A stretch of 64,000 nt of DNA from Bryobacterales bacterium KBS 96 (lineage in GTDB: Bacteria; Acidobacteriota; Terriglobia; Bryobacterales; Bryobacteraceae): positions 1,528,629-1,592,628 of the forward strand of contig KB906767.1 in NCBI GenBank assembly GCA_000381625.1. The letters are read 5' to 3'. Made by a program: the position numbers and the translations under genes. Each line of letters starts with the position of its first letter. Position 1 is the stretch's first letter. Under the pieces are notes generated by a model. The model ran no database searches. It worked only from the letters and a program-made list of their open reading frames with translations, and was not told the DNA's origin. Shown here in pieces: positions 9,513-19,200 of the stretch.

Positions 9513-10262
9513 ATGGCGACCTCGTTAACGGAGCCTTCGAATTCTCAAGTCGCACTTCTTCATCGAATCAGCAGCATCGTGAGCTCAGAGCTCTCGCTCG
9601 ACGAGATGCTCGGTGAAATTGTAGGACTTACGGTACAGGTAACCGCGTGCGATGCCTGCCTTGTCTATTTAATCGAGCGCGAAACAAATGAAATGGTCTT
9701 GCGGGCATCCCAAGTGCCGCATCAGGTCGATTTAGGGAATATCCGTCTCCGGATGGGCGAGGGGGTCACCGGCTGGGTGGCCGAGCACCAGTCGGTGGTG
9801 GCTCTCGCAAAAAACGCCGCTTCCGACGCACGCTTCAAGCACTTTCAAGCGTTGGTCGAAGACACCTACGAAGCGTTGCTGTCGGTGCCGCTGGTGAGCG
9901 GCGGCGACCTCATCGGCGTGGTCAACGTGCATCACCGGCAACCCCATTCCCATACCGCCGATGAAATCGCGTTACTGACTTTTGTCGGGGAGCAGATGGG
10001 CGGCGCCATTTCGAAGTCGCTGCTCTCGGAGCAGAATGCCCGGCTGCTCGAAGAAACGCAGGAGATGAAGCGCCAGTTGGAGACGCGCAAGGTGGTCGAG
10101 CGCGCCAAGGGGATACTGCAGCACCGCCAGGGTCTGACAGAAGAAGAGGCGTATCTCCGCTTGCGCAATGAAAGCCGCCGCCTGCGCCGCCCGATGCGCG
10201 ATCTCGCCGAGGCGATTATTCTCGCCGAAGATGTGAGCCGCAAAACGGAAAACCCGGAATAG
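9513..10262 (+). CDS. GAF-ANTAR protein (predicted RNA-binding antiterminator)
   Basis: I choose the ATG at 9513 over a TTG at 9474, which would overlap the LysR box. The 249-residue product has an N-terminal GAF domain (about 18-175; IRLRMGEGVTGWVAEH, YEALLSVPLVSGGDLIGVVN), a short coiled segment (LLEETQEMKRQLETR) and a C-terminal ANTAR domain (about 185-240; VVERAKGILQHRQGLTEEEA and LAEAIILA). ANTAR domains bind paired hexaloop hairpins in nascent RNA to block termination. The GAF domain would sense a small molecule or redox state. The divergent LysR gene is a candidate controller. Confidence 0.92.
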   Translation: MATSLTEPSNSQVALLHRISSIVSSELSLDEMLGEIVGLTVQVTACDACLVYLIERETNEMVLRASQVPHQVDLGNIRLRMGEGVTGWVAEHQSVVALAKNAASDARFKHFQALVEDTYEALLSVPLVSGGDLIGVVNVHHRQPHSHTADEIALLTFVGEQMGGAISKSLLSEQNARLLEETQEMKRQLETRKVVERAKGILQHRQGLTEEEAYLRLRNESRRLRRPMRDLAEAIILAEDVSRKTENPE

Positions 10263-10272
10263 ACGCCGACCC

Positions 10273-10343
10273 GGCGGCTCCGTTTTCCAGGTTGCCTTCA
10301 CTCAGAGCCGCCTCGCCTTCTTACGAACGGGTTCAGACAACCA
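10273..10343. repeat. Intergenic hairpin repeat, copy B (inverted relative to A)
   Basis: On the minus strand this reads GGTTGTCTGAACCCG, then a GGCGGCTCTGAGTGAAGGCA segment, then AAACGGAGCCGCCG, matching copy A at most positions. The 8-bp arms lie at 10273-10280 and 10305-10312. Again the copy sits between converging genes. Confidence 0.8.
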
Positions 10344-10361
10344 TCCAACTCGCGCTTTCCC

Positions 10362-10706
10362 CTACTTCCCCGCCTCCATCTTCGCGACCTGAATCGTCTT
10401 GCCGTCCGATTGCAAATCGCCTGTCAATTTGACGGAATCGCCCGCATACGTCTTCAGATCCGGCATGTCTTGATTGGCGATCTGATACACCTTGCCCTTG
10501 CTCACGAATACGTACTTCATGCCGCTCTTGATACAGGCAAGAGTGCACTTCTTTGCGGCATCCTTTCCCTTCCCCGCTCCCATCATCGAGTGATCTTTGT
10601 CGCACATGCTGTCGGTGATCTTCCCCGACCACGTGCTTTCAGCGGCAATTAATGGCGCCGCGGCCATGCAACCGGAGACGAATAGAACAAACGCGAGACG
10701 TTTCAT
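10362..10706 (-). CDS. Small secreted cysteine-containing protein
   Basis: A 114-residue protein with a Sec signal (MKRLAFVLFVSGCMAAAPLI, cleavage near AAA/ES). The mature part contains WSGKITDSMCDKDHS, then CTLACIKSGMKYVFV and GKVYQIANQD. Cys35, Cys54 and Cys58 plus Asp/His residues could bind a metal or form a disulfide. The last third is beta-rich (SVKLTGDLQSDGKTIQVAKM). Proteins of this type are common in Acidobacteria, but I know no function. Divergent from the oxidoreductase operon across 71 bp. Confidence 0.75.
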   Translation of the reverse strand: MKRLAFVLFVSGCMAAAPLIAAESTWSGKITDSMCDKDHSMMGAGKGKDAAKKCTLACIKSGMKYVFVSKGKVYQIANQDMPDLKTYAGDSVKLTGDLQSDGKTIQVAKMEAGK

Positions 10707-10777
10707 TCCTACAATGTACTCGAAAAATATCGAGGATGTTCCCGGATGATTTGGCCGGTGCTGTTACCATAGCCTTC

Positions 10778-11773
10778 GTGAAAATCGGGATTCTCGGACT
10801 TGGCTTTATGGGAGCCGCTCATATCGGCGCATTTTCAAAATTGCAGGGCGTCGAAATAGCGGCCGTGTCATCTGGCAACGCTCTGGCGCTCTCGGGCGAC
10901 TTGAGTCAAACAGGCGGTAATTTGGGACGGGAAGGCGGCAAATACGACTTTTCCAAGGTGAAGAAGTACACGGACTGGCGGGATCTCGTAGCGGATGCGG
11001 ACCTGGACGCCGTCGACATTTGCCTGCCTACCGACCTCCATGCGCCCGCTGCCGCAGCGGCGCTAGAGACGGGGAAGCACGTACTCTGTGAAAAACCGAT
11101 GGGTCTGACCGCCAATGAATGCGACCGCATGATCGACCTGGCGCGGCAGCACAACCGCGTTTTGATGGTTGCACAAGTGCTGCGATTCTGGCCTGAATAT
11201 CTGTATCTGAAACAATTCGTCAGCGGAGGCGAATACGGGCGTGTCCAGTCGGCAACGTTCGTCAGGCGATCCGGTATTCCGGACTGGAGCAAGTGGCTGA
11301 CGGACGCCACGCGGAGCGGTGGAGCAATTCTCGACATGCTGGTCCACGACCTCGACCAGGTGCTGTGGCAATTCGGCTCCCCGAAGCGCGTGGCGGCGAA
11401 GAGCCTCGGCGAGATCGATACGGTCAGCGCGACACTTCTTTATCCGAACGGTCCCGAAGTCCGCGTTCAAGGCGGCTGGTTCGCGGCGGGCACTCCATTT
11501 GCGATGGGATTCCATGTTCGCGCGGAGAGAGGCGAACTGGAACTGACGCCCGAAGGTCTGCGCCTCAACGACGCCGCCGGGAATACAACCGCCGTGAAAC
11601 CCGAAGGCCAGGACGGCTACGAAGCCGAAGCCGCCTACTTTGTGCAGTGCTGTGAAACAAATGCGCAGCCGGACCGCTGCCCGCCGGAGGAATCGGCGAA
11701 AGCCGTAAAACTGGCATTATTGTTGAACAAATCGAGAGCGGAGGGAGGAAACCAGATCGAATGCAATCTTTAG
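10778..11773 (+). CDS. Gfo/Idh/MocA-family NAD(P)-dependent sugar oxidoreductase
   Basis: The start is the GTG at 10778 (VKIGILGLGFMGAAHIGAF), which opens the Rossmann fold directly; the ATG at 10652 adds residues that would read through the divergent gene. The 331-residue product has the GLGFMG nucleotide-binding loop (7-12) and CEKPMGL (104-110), whose Lys is the usual catalytic residue, and the C-terminal substrate domain. The gene overlaps the next by 13 bases (11761-11773), so the two are co-translated. Substrate not predictable, but likely a cyclitol or sugar. Confidence 0.9.
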   Translation: MKIGILGLGFMGAAHIGAFSKLQGVEIAAVSSGNALALSGDLSQTGGNLGREGGKYDFSKVKKYTDWRDLVADADLDAVDICLPTDLHAPAAAAALETGKHVLCEKPMGLTANECDRMIDLARQHNRVLMVAQVLRFWPEYLYLKQFVSGGEYGRVQSATFVRRSGIPDWSKWLTDATRSGGAILDMLVHDLDQVLWQFGSPKRVAAKSLGEIDTVSATLLYPNGPEVRVQGGWFAAGTPFAMGFHVRAERGELELTPEGLRLNDAAGNTTAVKPEGQDGYEAEAAYFVQCCETNAQPDRCPPEESAKAVKLALLLNKSRAEGGNQIECNL

Positions 11774-12606
11774 AACCACTTGAAATCGGCTTAATGTTTT
11801 GGGCGAAAGAAAACGCCCGCGAGACATTGCAGGACGTGAAATCATACGGAGTGCGGGCGGGGCAACTCGGATTTCCGGGAGACCTAGACCTGGCCGGCAA
11901 GGCCGAGCAATGGTCGGACGCTTTGAAAAACGAGCAGGTCACGGTGACTACGGCGGTGTGCAGCTATGTTGGCGAGGACTATGCCGATATTCCCACCGTG
12001 CAGCGGACTGTGGGCCTGGTGCCGGCGCCAACCCGGCAGGAGCGAGTCGCGCGCACGAAGGCGGTGGCCGATGTCGCCGCCAAGCTGCAGATCAAAAGCG
12101 TGGCATGCCACATCGGCTTTGTCCCGCACGATCGGAATGCGCCCCTTTACACCGAAATTCGCGACATTGCGCGCGATATTTGCGATCATTGCGCAAACCA
12201 CGGGCAGGCGTTCACGCTTGAAACCGGCCAGGAACCGGCGGCCGTGCTATTGCAATTCATCCGCGATGTCGACCGTCCAAACCTGAAGATCAATTTCGAT
12301 CCCGCCAACATGATTCTCTACGGCACGGGCGATCCCATTGATGCGCTTGGCGTGTTGAAAGATTACGTACTCTCCGTGCATTGTAAGGATGGCGATTGGC
12401 CGCCAAAAGGCCAAGCAGACGCCTTGGGAACTGAGCGGCCGCTCGGCGAAGGCGCCGTCGGCATGCCGCGATTCATTCAAAAACTGAAGGACATCGGCTA
12501 TACCGGTGTGCTGAGCATTGAGCGCGAAGAACTGGATCAGGTCAAACGCGCCGCGGATGTTCGTAGTGCGGTGGCCTTGTTGAAGCGGCTCACCGGGCGC
12601 ACGTAA
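11761..12606 (+). CDS. Sugar phosphate isomerase/epimerase-like protein (xylose-isomerase-like TIM barrel)
   Basis: A 281-residue protein of the AP-endonuclease-2/xylose-isomerase-like barrel family. Typical strand ends are visible: VTTAVCSYVGEDY, SVACHIGFVP, FTLETGQEP, KINFDPANMILYG, LSVHCKDGDWP and VLSIEREELD. The Glu, Asp, His and Glu of these segments are the expected metal ligands. It follows the Gfo/Idh gene with an overlap. This pair is a common unit for oxidation and isomerisation of inositols or rare sugars; the exact substrate is unknown. Confidence 0.88.
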   Translation: MQSLEPLEIGLMFWAKENARETLQDVKSYGVRAGQLGFPGDLDLAGKAEQWSDALKNEQVTVTTAVCSYVGEDYADIPTVQRTVGLVPAPTRQERVARTKAVADVAAKLQIKSVACHIGFVPHDRNAPLYTEIRDIARDICDHCANHGQAFTLETGQEPAAVLLQFIRDVDRPNLKINFDPANMILYGTGDPIDALGVLKDYVLSVHCKDGDWPPKGQADALGTERPLGEGAVGMPRFIQKLKDIGYTGVLSIEREELDQVKRAADVRSAVALLKRLTGRT

Positions 12607-12634
12607 TTTCTTGTTCGTGTTGTCGTGTCAAACA

Positions 12635-12651
12635 GCCCGTTGCCGACGGGC
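12635..12651 (+). terminator. hairpin terminator after the isomerase gene
   Basis: GCCCGT-TGCCG-ACGGGC, a perfect 6-bp stem with a 5-base loop, is followed by GATATTTTA. It sits 28 bases after the stop and before the converging ADOP gene. Confidence 0.6.
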
Positions 12652-12717
12652 GATATTTTAGTTCAAGACAGCTCGGGTTTCCGGACTCGCCGAGACGAGT
12701 GTCCGCGCCACGCACGT

Positions 12718-15366
12718 TTATTCTGAGCGCAGAGCGTCCACGGGATTGATGGATGCGGCGCGGCGCGCCGGAATGAAGCTCGCGAGGATTGCGAAAAATC
12801 CGAGCAGCGCAGCCACGGCGGCCAACGTCGGAATGTCCCAGGAGCGCACGCCAAATAGCAGCGCGTTTAGGAAAGCTCCCGCGGCCATCGCACATACAAG
12901 ACCAATGACAATGCCAACAGCAGTCAGACGCGCCGCCTCTTTCAGAATGAGCTGGTACACGGCGCCGCGCTCGGCTCCGAGCGCCATGCGCACTCCGATC
13001 TCACGAGTTCGCTGGCTCACCGAATAGGCAACCACGCCGTAGAGCCCGATCACGCTGAGCAGTAATGCGACGGCGGCGAAGCCTCCCACCAGCCAGGCCG
13101 AGGAGCGATGCAGGTAGGCCGTCTGCGAGTCGTGGATGAGGTTGTCCACGGTCGTTTCGTCGAAGACGCCGACATCGGGATGACTCTGACGGATGACAGC
13201 GCTGAGCGCGGGAAGCAGCGACTGCGGAGCTTGCGAGGTGCGAACGACGACGGAGAAATAGGGATCAGGGCTCTGGTTGAAAGGGTAATAGGCGGCGGGC
13301 CAGATCTTCGAATCGAGTGAGCCTTCTTTGATATCGTCGACAACGCCGATGATTTGCTTTATCGACTTCGGTGATAGCGCTGTGTCGCCAAACTGTTTGC
13401 CGATCGGGTTTTCACCCGGAAAATATTGTCGCGCCAGCGCTTGATTGATGACGACCACGCGCGGCTTTGAGGCATCCTCGGCATCGGTGAAGTAGCGGCC
13501 GCGTAACAGTTTCGCGCCCAGCGTTGTGAAATACGAGGAGCTCACATCGCGCTGATTCACTTCATTGTGCTCTCCGTTGTAGGGGCGCCCCACAAATCGA
13601 ATCCAATCGGTGTGGCCGTTGTAACTTACCGGCAGCAGGCTCGTGATGGCGGCGGATTTCACGCCCGGCATGGTTTCGATCCGGCTTACGATCCGCCGGC
13701 CGAGTGCAACGGCCTGCGCGGGTTCCCCGTAGCGGGTTTCCGGCCCGGCGACCGCCACGGTGGCCAGGTGGTCTGGCTGAAATCCAAGGTCCACATGCAG
13801 CAGGAGATGTAGACTCTTGCCAAGCAATCCAGCGCCAACCAGCAGAACTACAGCAACGGCCAGCTCGGCCGTGACCAGTTTGGAACCGAGGCGCCGCCAA
13901 GTGTTACCCGCCGAGCCGCGACTGCCTTCGGCCAGACCGTCCCGCATTTCCGATACGGCAAGATGCGCAGTGGGCGTGAGGGAAAACAGCACCGCCGCAA
14001 ACAGCGAGATTGCTCCCGCGAAGGCCAGAACGCGAGCGTTTAAGCCAAGACCGAGAAGGAAAGGCATAGCGGCCATCATGTCGGCTGGAATGAGTTTCGT
14101 CGGAAGCTGCACGGTCCAGTTGGCAGACAACACTCCAAGCGCGCTGCCCATAGTCACGAGTACCAACGCTTCGGTCACAAACTGGCTCGTTAAGCGGCCC
14201 GTTGAAGCGCCAAGCGCGTTACGGACTGCAATCTCCCGACGCCGGCTTTCGGAACGGACCAGCAGCAGGCTTGTCACGTTCATGCAAGCAATCAGAAGCA
14301 GCAATCCGGCACCGCCAAGCAGCACCAGCAAGATGGGGCGAATGTGCCCTACTACTAAGTCGGCAAAGGGAAATACGCTAGCGCCCTGGCCTCGGTTGGA
14401 CTCGGGATATTGCTTTTCCAATTGCTTCGCAATCGTCTTCACGTCGGCCGATGCCGCCTGGACCGAGACGCCATCCTTCATACGCGCGATTCCGCTAAGA
14501 CTGTGAAAGCTTCGCCGGAATTCCTTGGGCATCGTAAAACGGAGCGTTATCCAAAACTCAGCACGCCCTCTGGGGGCGAACTGGAAATTCCGGGGCAGCA
14601 CGCCGACGATGGTATACGGAACATCGCTCAACCGAATCGTTTGGCCGATGACGTCTTTCTTTCCGCCGAACCGTTTCCGCCAGGAGGCATAGCTCAGAAT
14701 CACGGTGTTGGGCGAGCCGGCCAGATCCTCGCCGGCATGAAAATTTCGGCCAAGCATGGGCGTAACACCTAGCGTGCGGAAGAAACCGTCGCTCACGCGC
14801 GTGGCGGGCACAGGCTCCACGCCCGCTGGCGTGCTCAGCAGGAAGCCGGTTCCGGTGTAAACGTCCAACGAGCGGAAAACTTTGCTCAGTCTCTTCCAAT
14901 CGAGGTAATCCGGATAGGAAAGGTTGGCGTGGGGAAATGCAGCGGAATTTTCAAACACGCTAACAAGCCGGGTCGGATTCGGATACGGCAACGGTTTGAT
15001 GAGCGCTGCATCCACAAAGGCGAAGATGGATACGCTGGCGCAAATGCCGAGAGCCAGCATCAGGACGGCAACGCAGGTGAATCCCGTATTTTTGCGCAAT
15101 TGCCGGATCGCAAAACGGGCATCCTGCAGCAGATGTTCGATAAAGGGGAGCGTACTTCTGTCGCGGTAAGCCTCTTTCGTAGGCTCCACGCCGCCCAGTT
15201 TCAGAATGGCGTGGCGCCGCGCCTCCGCAGGAGTCATACCAGCACGGATGTTATCGTCAACGTGCATTTGCAAATGGCTCTCTAGCTCGTCCGAAAGCTG
15301 GCGCTCGCGCTGTTTATTGGTGAACAGAGCAGCTAGTCTGAACACCCACGCCCGCAGCGGCTTCAT
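12718..15366 (-). CDS. ADOP-type orphan ABC permease (MacB/FtsX-like)
   Basis: An 882-residue membrane protein starting at 15366 (MKPLRAWVFRLAALF). The first ~75 residues are the ADOP prefix (RQLSDELESHLQMHVDDNIRAG). A MacB-like periplasmic domain and FtsX repeat follow (GFTCVAVLMLALGICASVSI; LLLLIACMNVTSLLLVR), then a second copy (ALLLSVIGLYGVVAYSVSQR; REIGVRMALGAERGAV) and the end segment FIPARRAASINPVDALR. No ABC ATPase is encoded nearby, the hallmark of acidobacterial duplicated orphan permeases. The start codon overlaps the PadR stop as ATGA, so the two are coupled. Substrate unknown. Confidence 0.92.
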   Translation of the reverse strand: MKPLRAWVFRLAALFTNKQRERQLSDELESHLQMHVDDNIRAGMTPAEARRHAILKLGGVEPTKEAYRDRSTLPFIEHLLQDARFAIRQLRKNTGFTCVAVLMLALGICASVSIFAFVDAALIKPLPYPNPTRLVSVFENSAAFPHANLSYPDYLDWKRLSKVFRSLDVYTGTGFLLSTPAGVEPVPATRVSDGFFRTLGVTPMLGRNFHAGEDLAGSPNTVILSYASWRKRFGGKKDVIGQTIRLSDVPYTIVGVLPRNFQFAPRGRAEFWITLRFTMPKEFRRSFHSLSGIARMKDGVSVQAASADVKTIAKQLEKQYPESNRGQGASVFPFADLVVGHIRPILLVLLGGAGLLLLIACMNVTSLLLVRSESRRREIAVRNALGASTGRLTSQFVTEALVLVTMGSALGVLSANWTVQLPTKLIPADMMAAMPFLLGLGLNARVLAFAGAISLFAAVLFSLTPTAHLAVSEMRDGLAEGSRGSAGNTWRRLGSKLVTAELAVAVVLLVGAGLLGKSLHLLLHVDLGFQPDHLATVAVAGPETRYGEPAQAVALGRRIVSRIETMPGVKSAAITSLLPVSYNGHTDWIRFVGRPYNGEHNEVNQRDVSSSYFTTLGAKLLRGRYFTDAEDASKPRVVVINQALARQYFPGENPIGKQFGDTALSPKSIKQIIGVVDDIKEGSLDSKIWPAAYYPFNQSPDPYFSVVVRTSQAPQSLLPALSAVIRQSHPDVGVFDETTVDNLIHDSQTAYLHRSSAWLVGGFAAVALLLSVIGLYGVVAYSVSQRTREIGVRMALGAERGAVYQLILKEAARLTAVGIVIGLVCAMAAGAFLNALLFGVRSWDIPTLAAVAALLGFFAILASFIPARRAASINPVDALRSE

Positions 15367-15707
15367 GCCGGGTCCTCCGAAGGAGAGAGAAAGCGAGCCA
15401 GAATTTCGGTCGTCTGCTCCCAATTTCTCGTCTCTTGCGCGAGTTGTTTCCGGCCAGCGCGCGTGAGCTTATAAAATTTCGCCTTGCGATTGTTCTCCGA
15501 CACTCCCCATTCGGACGCAATGGACCCTTCCTGCTCCAGTTTCAGCAACGCCGGATACAACGTTCCATAGTTCAGAGACAGGAGATTTCCGCTGGTCTGC
15601 TCAATTCGCCGGGCAATCCCGTAGCCGTGAAGCGGGCCCATCGCCTCGATGGTCTTCAAGATCATCAAAGCCAGGGTCCCTTGCCATACATCCGCTTTCT
15701 CGCCCAT
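15363..15707 (-). CDS. PadR-family transcriptional regulator
   Basis: The start at 15707 (MGEKADVWQGTLALMILKTI) has a clear AGGAGA ribosome site; the longer frame does not. The 114-residue product shows the PadR winged helix (HGYGIARRIEQTSG, NYGTLYPALLKLEQEGSI) and the wing AKFYKLTRAGRKQL. Its stop overlaps the ADOP start by four bases. PadR proteins usually repress their own operon. A perfect palindrome overlaps the ribosome site here, which fits autorepression. The ligand is unknown. Confidence 0.94.
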   Translation of the reverse strand: MGEKADVWQGTLALMILKTIEAMGPLHGYGIARRIEQTSGNLLSLNYGTLYPALLKLEQEGSIASEWGVSENNRKAKFYKLTRAGRKQLAQETRNWEQTTEILARFLSPSEDPA

Positions 15708-15713
15708 GTTTCT

Positions 15714-15732
15714 CCTATTGCTTAGCAATAGG
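15714..15732. promoter_or_regulatory. palindromic PadR operator candidate
   Basis: CCTATTGC-TTA-GCAATAGG is a perfect 8-bp inverted repeat around 3 bases; read on the minus strand its right arm supplies the AGGAG ribosome site of the PadR gene. A third half-site, GCAATAGG, occurs at 15759-15766, 34 bases (about three helical turns) away. Confidence 0.65.
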
Positions 15733-15743
15733 AATGTTCGCAC

Positions 15744-16233
15744 AAGTTGTATGGGAATGCAATAGGAGCATTACACACTTGGAAGAATTTAGGTTGACCG
15801 CACAACTCGCGACAGGAATCCCGCGACCGGTGAGGTCAATTTCACATAAAGCGGGAGAACAATACTGTAAATCAAACGTCCGGCGCATCTCGTCGCACCA
15901 GGCGACCTCGGCTTCTCGCACCAGTTCGCCGAAGCGGAACAGAGCCATGCAGAGAGGGAAGTGGGGATATGCCGCGTCTGCCATCAACGACTTCTTGAGG
16001 CCGGCTGCGCGCGCCAGCAATTGTGTAAAGCTGGGCGGACAAGCATATTTAGCAGGATGAGCTCATATCGCAGCAACCAACAAGTAAGTCAGGTAAGGCT
16101 CGTGTTAAACGATGTGCGACTGTAAACTCCTTTTAACCGCATCGAAATATTTGGAACGTACACTTTAAAGAAAGAAATGGCAGCGATCTTTTATTTCTGC
16201 TATACACATTTCTAAGGGGTGTAATCCAATTCT
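15744..16233. other. 490-bp intergenic region without a supported gene
   Basis: Between the PadR and TonB receptor genes. It contains the PadR half-site at 15759-15766. Small frames on both strands (15715-16020 minus, 15734-16060 plus) overlap each other and show no recognised domain. The last 100 bases are AT-rich and should hold the promoter of the TonB receptor gene, whose start is preceded by AAGGGG. Confidence 0.6.
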
Positions 16234-19200
16234 ATGGTTTTCAGTCGCGCCCAAAAGGCGCCTTTGATTGTGGCGTGTCTTCTCGCCTTTTCTTCCCTTC
16301 TCGTGGCACAGTTTGAGGCCGGAACGGTACTCGGCACCGTGCATGACCCGAGCGGCAGCGCCGTGCCGGGCGCTTCCGTCACGCTTGAGAACACAAAGAC
16401 CGGAATTACTTTTCAGGCTAAAACGGACGGAAACGGTAATTATGAATTTGCGAACAAGCGGCTTGGCACATACCGCGTACGCGTGGAGGCGGCCGGTTTC
16501 CGCACATCAACAGCTTCCGATTTCGACCTCACTATTAATGCCCGGCAGCGAGTAGACCTCACACTCGAAATTGGGCAGACGTCGGAATCGGTCACAGTCA
16601 CCGACGCGGCGGTGTTATTGGAAAAGGATAATAGCTCGCGCGGACAAGTGATTCAACCACGGCAGATCGTTCAACTTCCCTTGAACGGGCGCGCCTACGC
16701 CGACCTGACGCTGCTCGTGCCAGGCGTGGCAAAGTCACCGCTTCAGACCCAATCCGACAGTAGCCGCGAAGCTTCTTTCAACGTAAACGGCATGCGTAGT
16801 GAGTTGAACAATTTCATGCTCGATGGTGTCGACAACAATGCCTACGGCACCAGCAACCAGGGCTTCTCTAACCAGGTGATTCAAGCGAATCCGGACGCGC
16901 TCGCCGAGTTCAGAGTGGAGACTGACAACTACAGCGCCGAATACGGCCGCACGAGTGGAGCCGTGATTAACGCCAGCATCAAGAGCGGCACGAACCAGTT
17001 CCACGGGGAGGTTTGGGAATTTCTCCGCAACACCGACCTAAATGCCGGCGGCTTCTTCCGCGCGGCCTCCGGGGAAAAACCGGCGTTTAATCAGAATCAG
17101 TTTGGCGGCGCATTGGGAGGACCAATTGTCAAAGAAAGGGCGTTTTTCTTTGCCGATTACGAGGGCTTCCGACGTGTTTCCCACGCGCCGCAGTTTGCGA
17201 CGATTCCCACACAGGCGATGAGGGCGGGCAACCTCGGCGTGCCGGTGACGAACCCGCTGACCGGCAAAGTCTATTCCGATGGCATTATTCCCACTTCGGA
17301 TATGACGCCGTTCGCTCGCGCGGTGCTTCAGGCGCTTCCCGATCCGAATACAGTACAATCCGGCGCGCCGTCTAATAATTACGTGTCAGCGCCAGGCACT
17401 CCGACGAACAACGATAAGGGCGACGTGCGCTATGACGAATATTTTGATCAGAAGATCGCGTTATTCGGCCGATATAGCCAGAGCAACACGCGGATCTTCA
17501 GTCCTGCCGCAATTCCGGGACCGGCCGGCGGTAACGGTAATGGGAATGTTTATATCCGTAATTTGCAGGCGGTTCCCGGGATCACGTATACGATCAATCC
17601 CACATCCATTCTCGAAGTGCGCGTGGGCTTCGACTATACGGAAGCCGGCAAAAATCCGATTGCGCTCGGACAACCCGTCGGCGATTTCGCGGTTCCCAAT
17701 CTGCCCACAGACCCAAGTTTCGCCGGAGGCTTATATTCATTGAATTTAGGCGGCGGCTTTTCGCAACTCGGCCGGCAAAGCAGCAATCCACAGTATCAAT
17801 ATCCAATCGTCCTTGACCCCAAGGTCAACTTCACCAAAATTCTCGGCCGCCATAGCGTAAAGATCGGCTTTGAATACCAGATGATCGATACGGCGGTCAG
17901 TGATTTCCATCCGAAATATGGAGTCGACAATTACACAGGATATTTCACGAATGCCACCGGACAAACGTTGAATGGCGCCGGGCAGCAGCTTTACAGTCTT
18001 GCCGATTTCATGTTCGGCTTGCGCAATCACTACGAACAGAACAACAATCCCGTTGCGCACCTGCGCCAACGCATGTACTTCGGTTATGTGCAAGACGATT
18101 TCAAAGTCAATGAGAAACTGACGCTCAATCTCGGAGTCCGCTATGAGTTCGCCACACCGCAATGGGAGCGTGACAATCATCTTTCGAACTTCGACCCAAC
18201 GACCAACACGATGCTTCTCGCCAAGAGCGGGAGCCTGTATGATCGCGCGCTGGTTCACCCAGACCCGCACAATTGGGCTCCCCGCATCGGCCTGGCATAC
18301 AGCGTGAATCCAAAGACGGTTATTCGCAGCGCCTATGGCATCAGTTACGTTCAGTTCAACCGGCTCGGCGGCGAAAATCTGCTGGCCTATAACGGGCCGT
18401 ACGTGGTGGATGCGGTGATCGATGGGCAGACGCCCACCATGGCCGGCGGAATTTGTACTTCGGTCAGTGACCCGGCCGGCGCGTGCTTCCGCCCTACTTA
18501 CCTTGGGTTTCCAAATGACTTCGCTAGCCCAGCGGCTTTCGATCCAGCCAAGACACAAGTCCGCTACATTCCCGCGGACAACCGGACCGGTTACGTCCAA
18601 AGCTGGCATTTCAGCGTGCAGCGTGAACTCGGCAAAGGCTTTCTGCTGGATGCCGGCTACGTCGGCAACCACAGCGTGGGCTTGATGATTCTGGCCGATG
18701 CAAACCAGGCCGCTCCCAACCTGCAAGGGCAAAACCTCTCTATCAATGCGCGACGGCCTATTCCAAGGTTCACAACCATCGAAGAAGCATTCAGCTCCGG
18801 ATTCGGCAGCTATAACGCGCTTCAAGTGAAACTCGAGAAGCGCTATATGGCGGGCTTGTCGTTGCTTAATTCGTTCACCTGGTCCAAGGCCATCGATAAT
18901 GCGCCCGGACATCTCGAAAATTACGACGGAGACAACTCGCGCATCAACATTCGCAATCGCGCTTCGGAGCGCGGAATTTCTAGTTACGATCAACCGTTTA
19001 ACGACACTCTTTCTCTTCTGTACGACCTGCCATTTGGCAAAGGACGCCGGTACGACATTTCGAACAAAGCGCTCGATCTGTTGGCCGGAGGCTGGGGCGT
19101 GAACCTCATCAACACGATGACGTCCGGCCTGCCGCTGAACATTACGTATAGCGCCAGTTCGCAATACCAAGTCAGCCCTCTCGTATCGACCCGGCCCAAC

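Noticed and set aside
15715-16060. Two small opposing frames upstream of the PadR gene
   Set aside because: They overlap each other and the PadR operator and show no recognised family; treated as non-coding.
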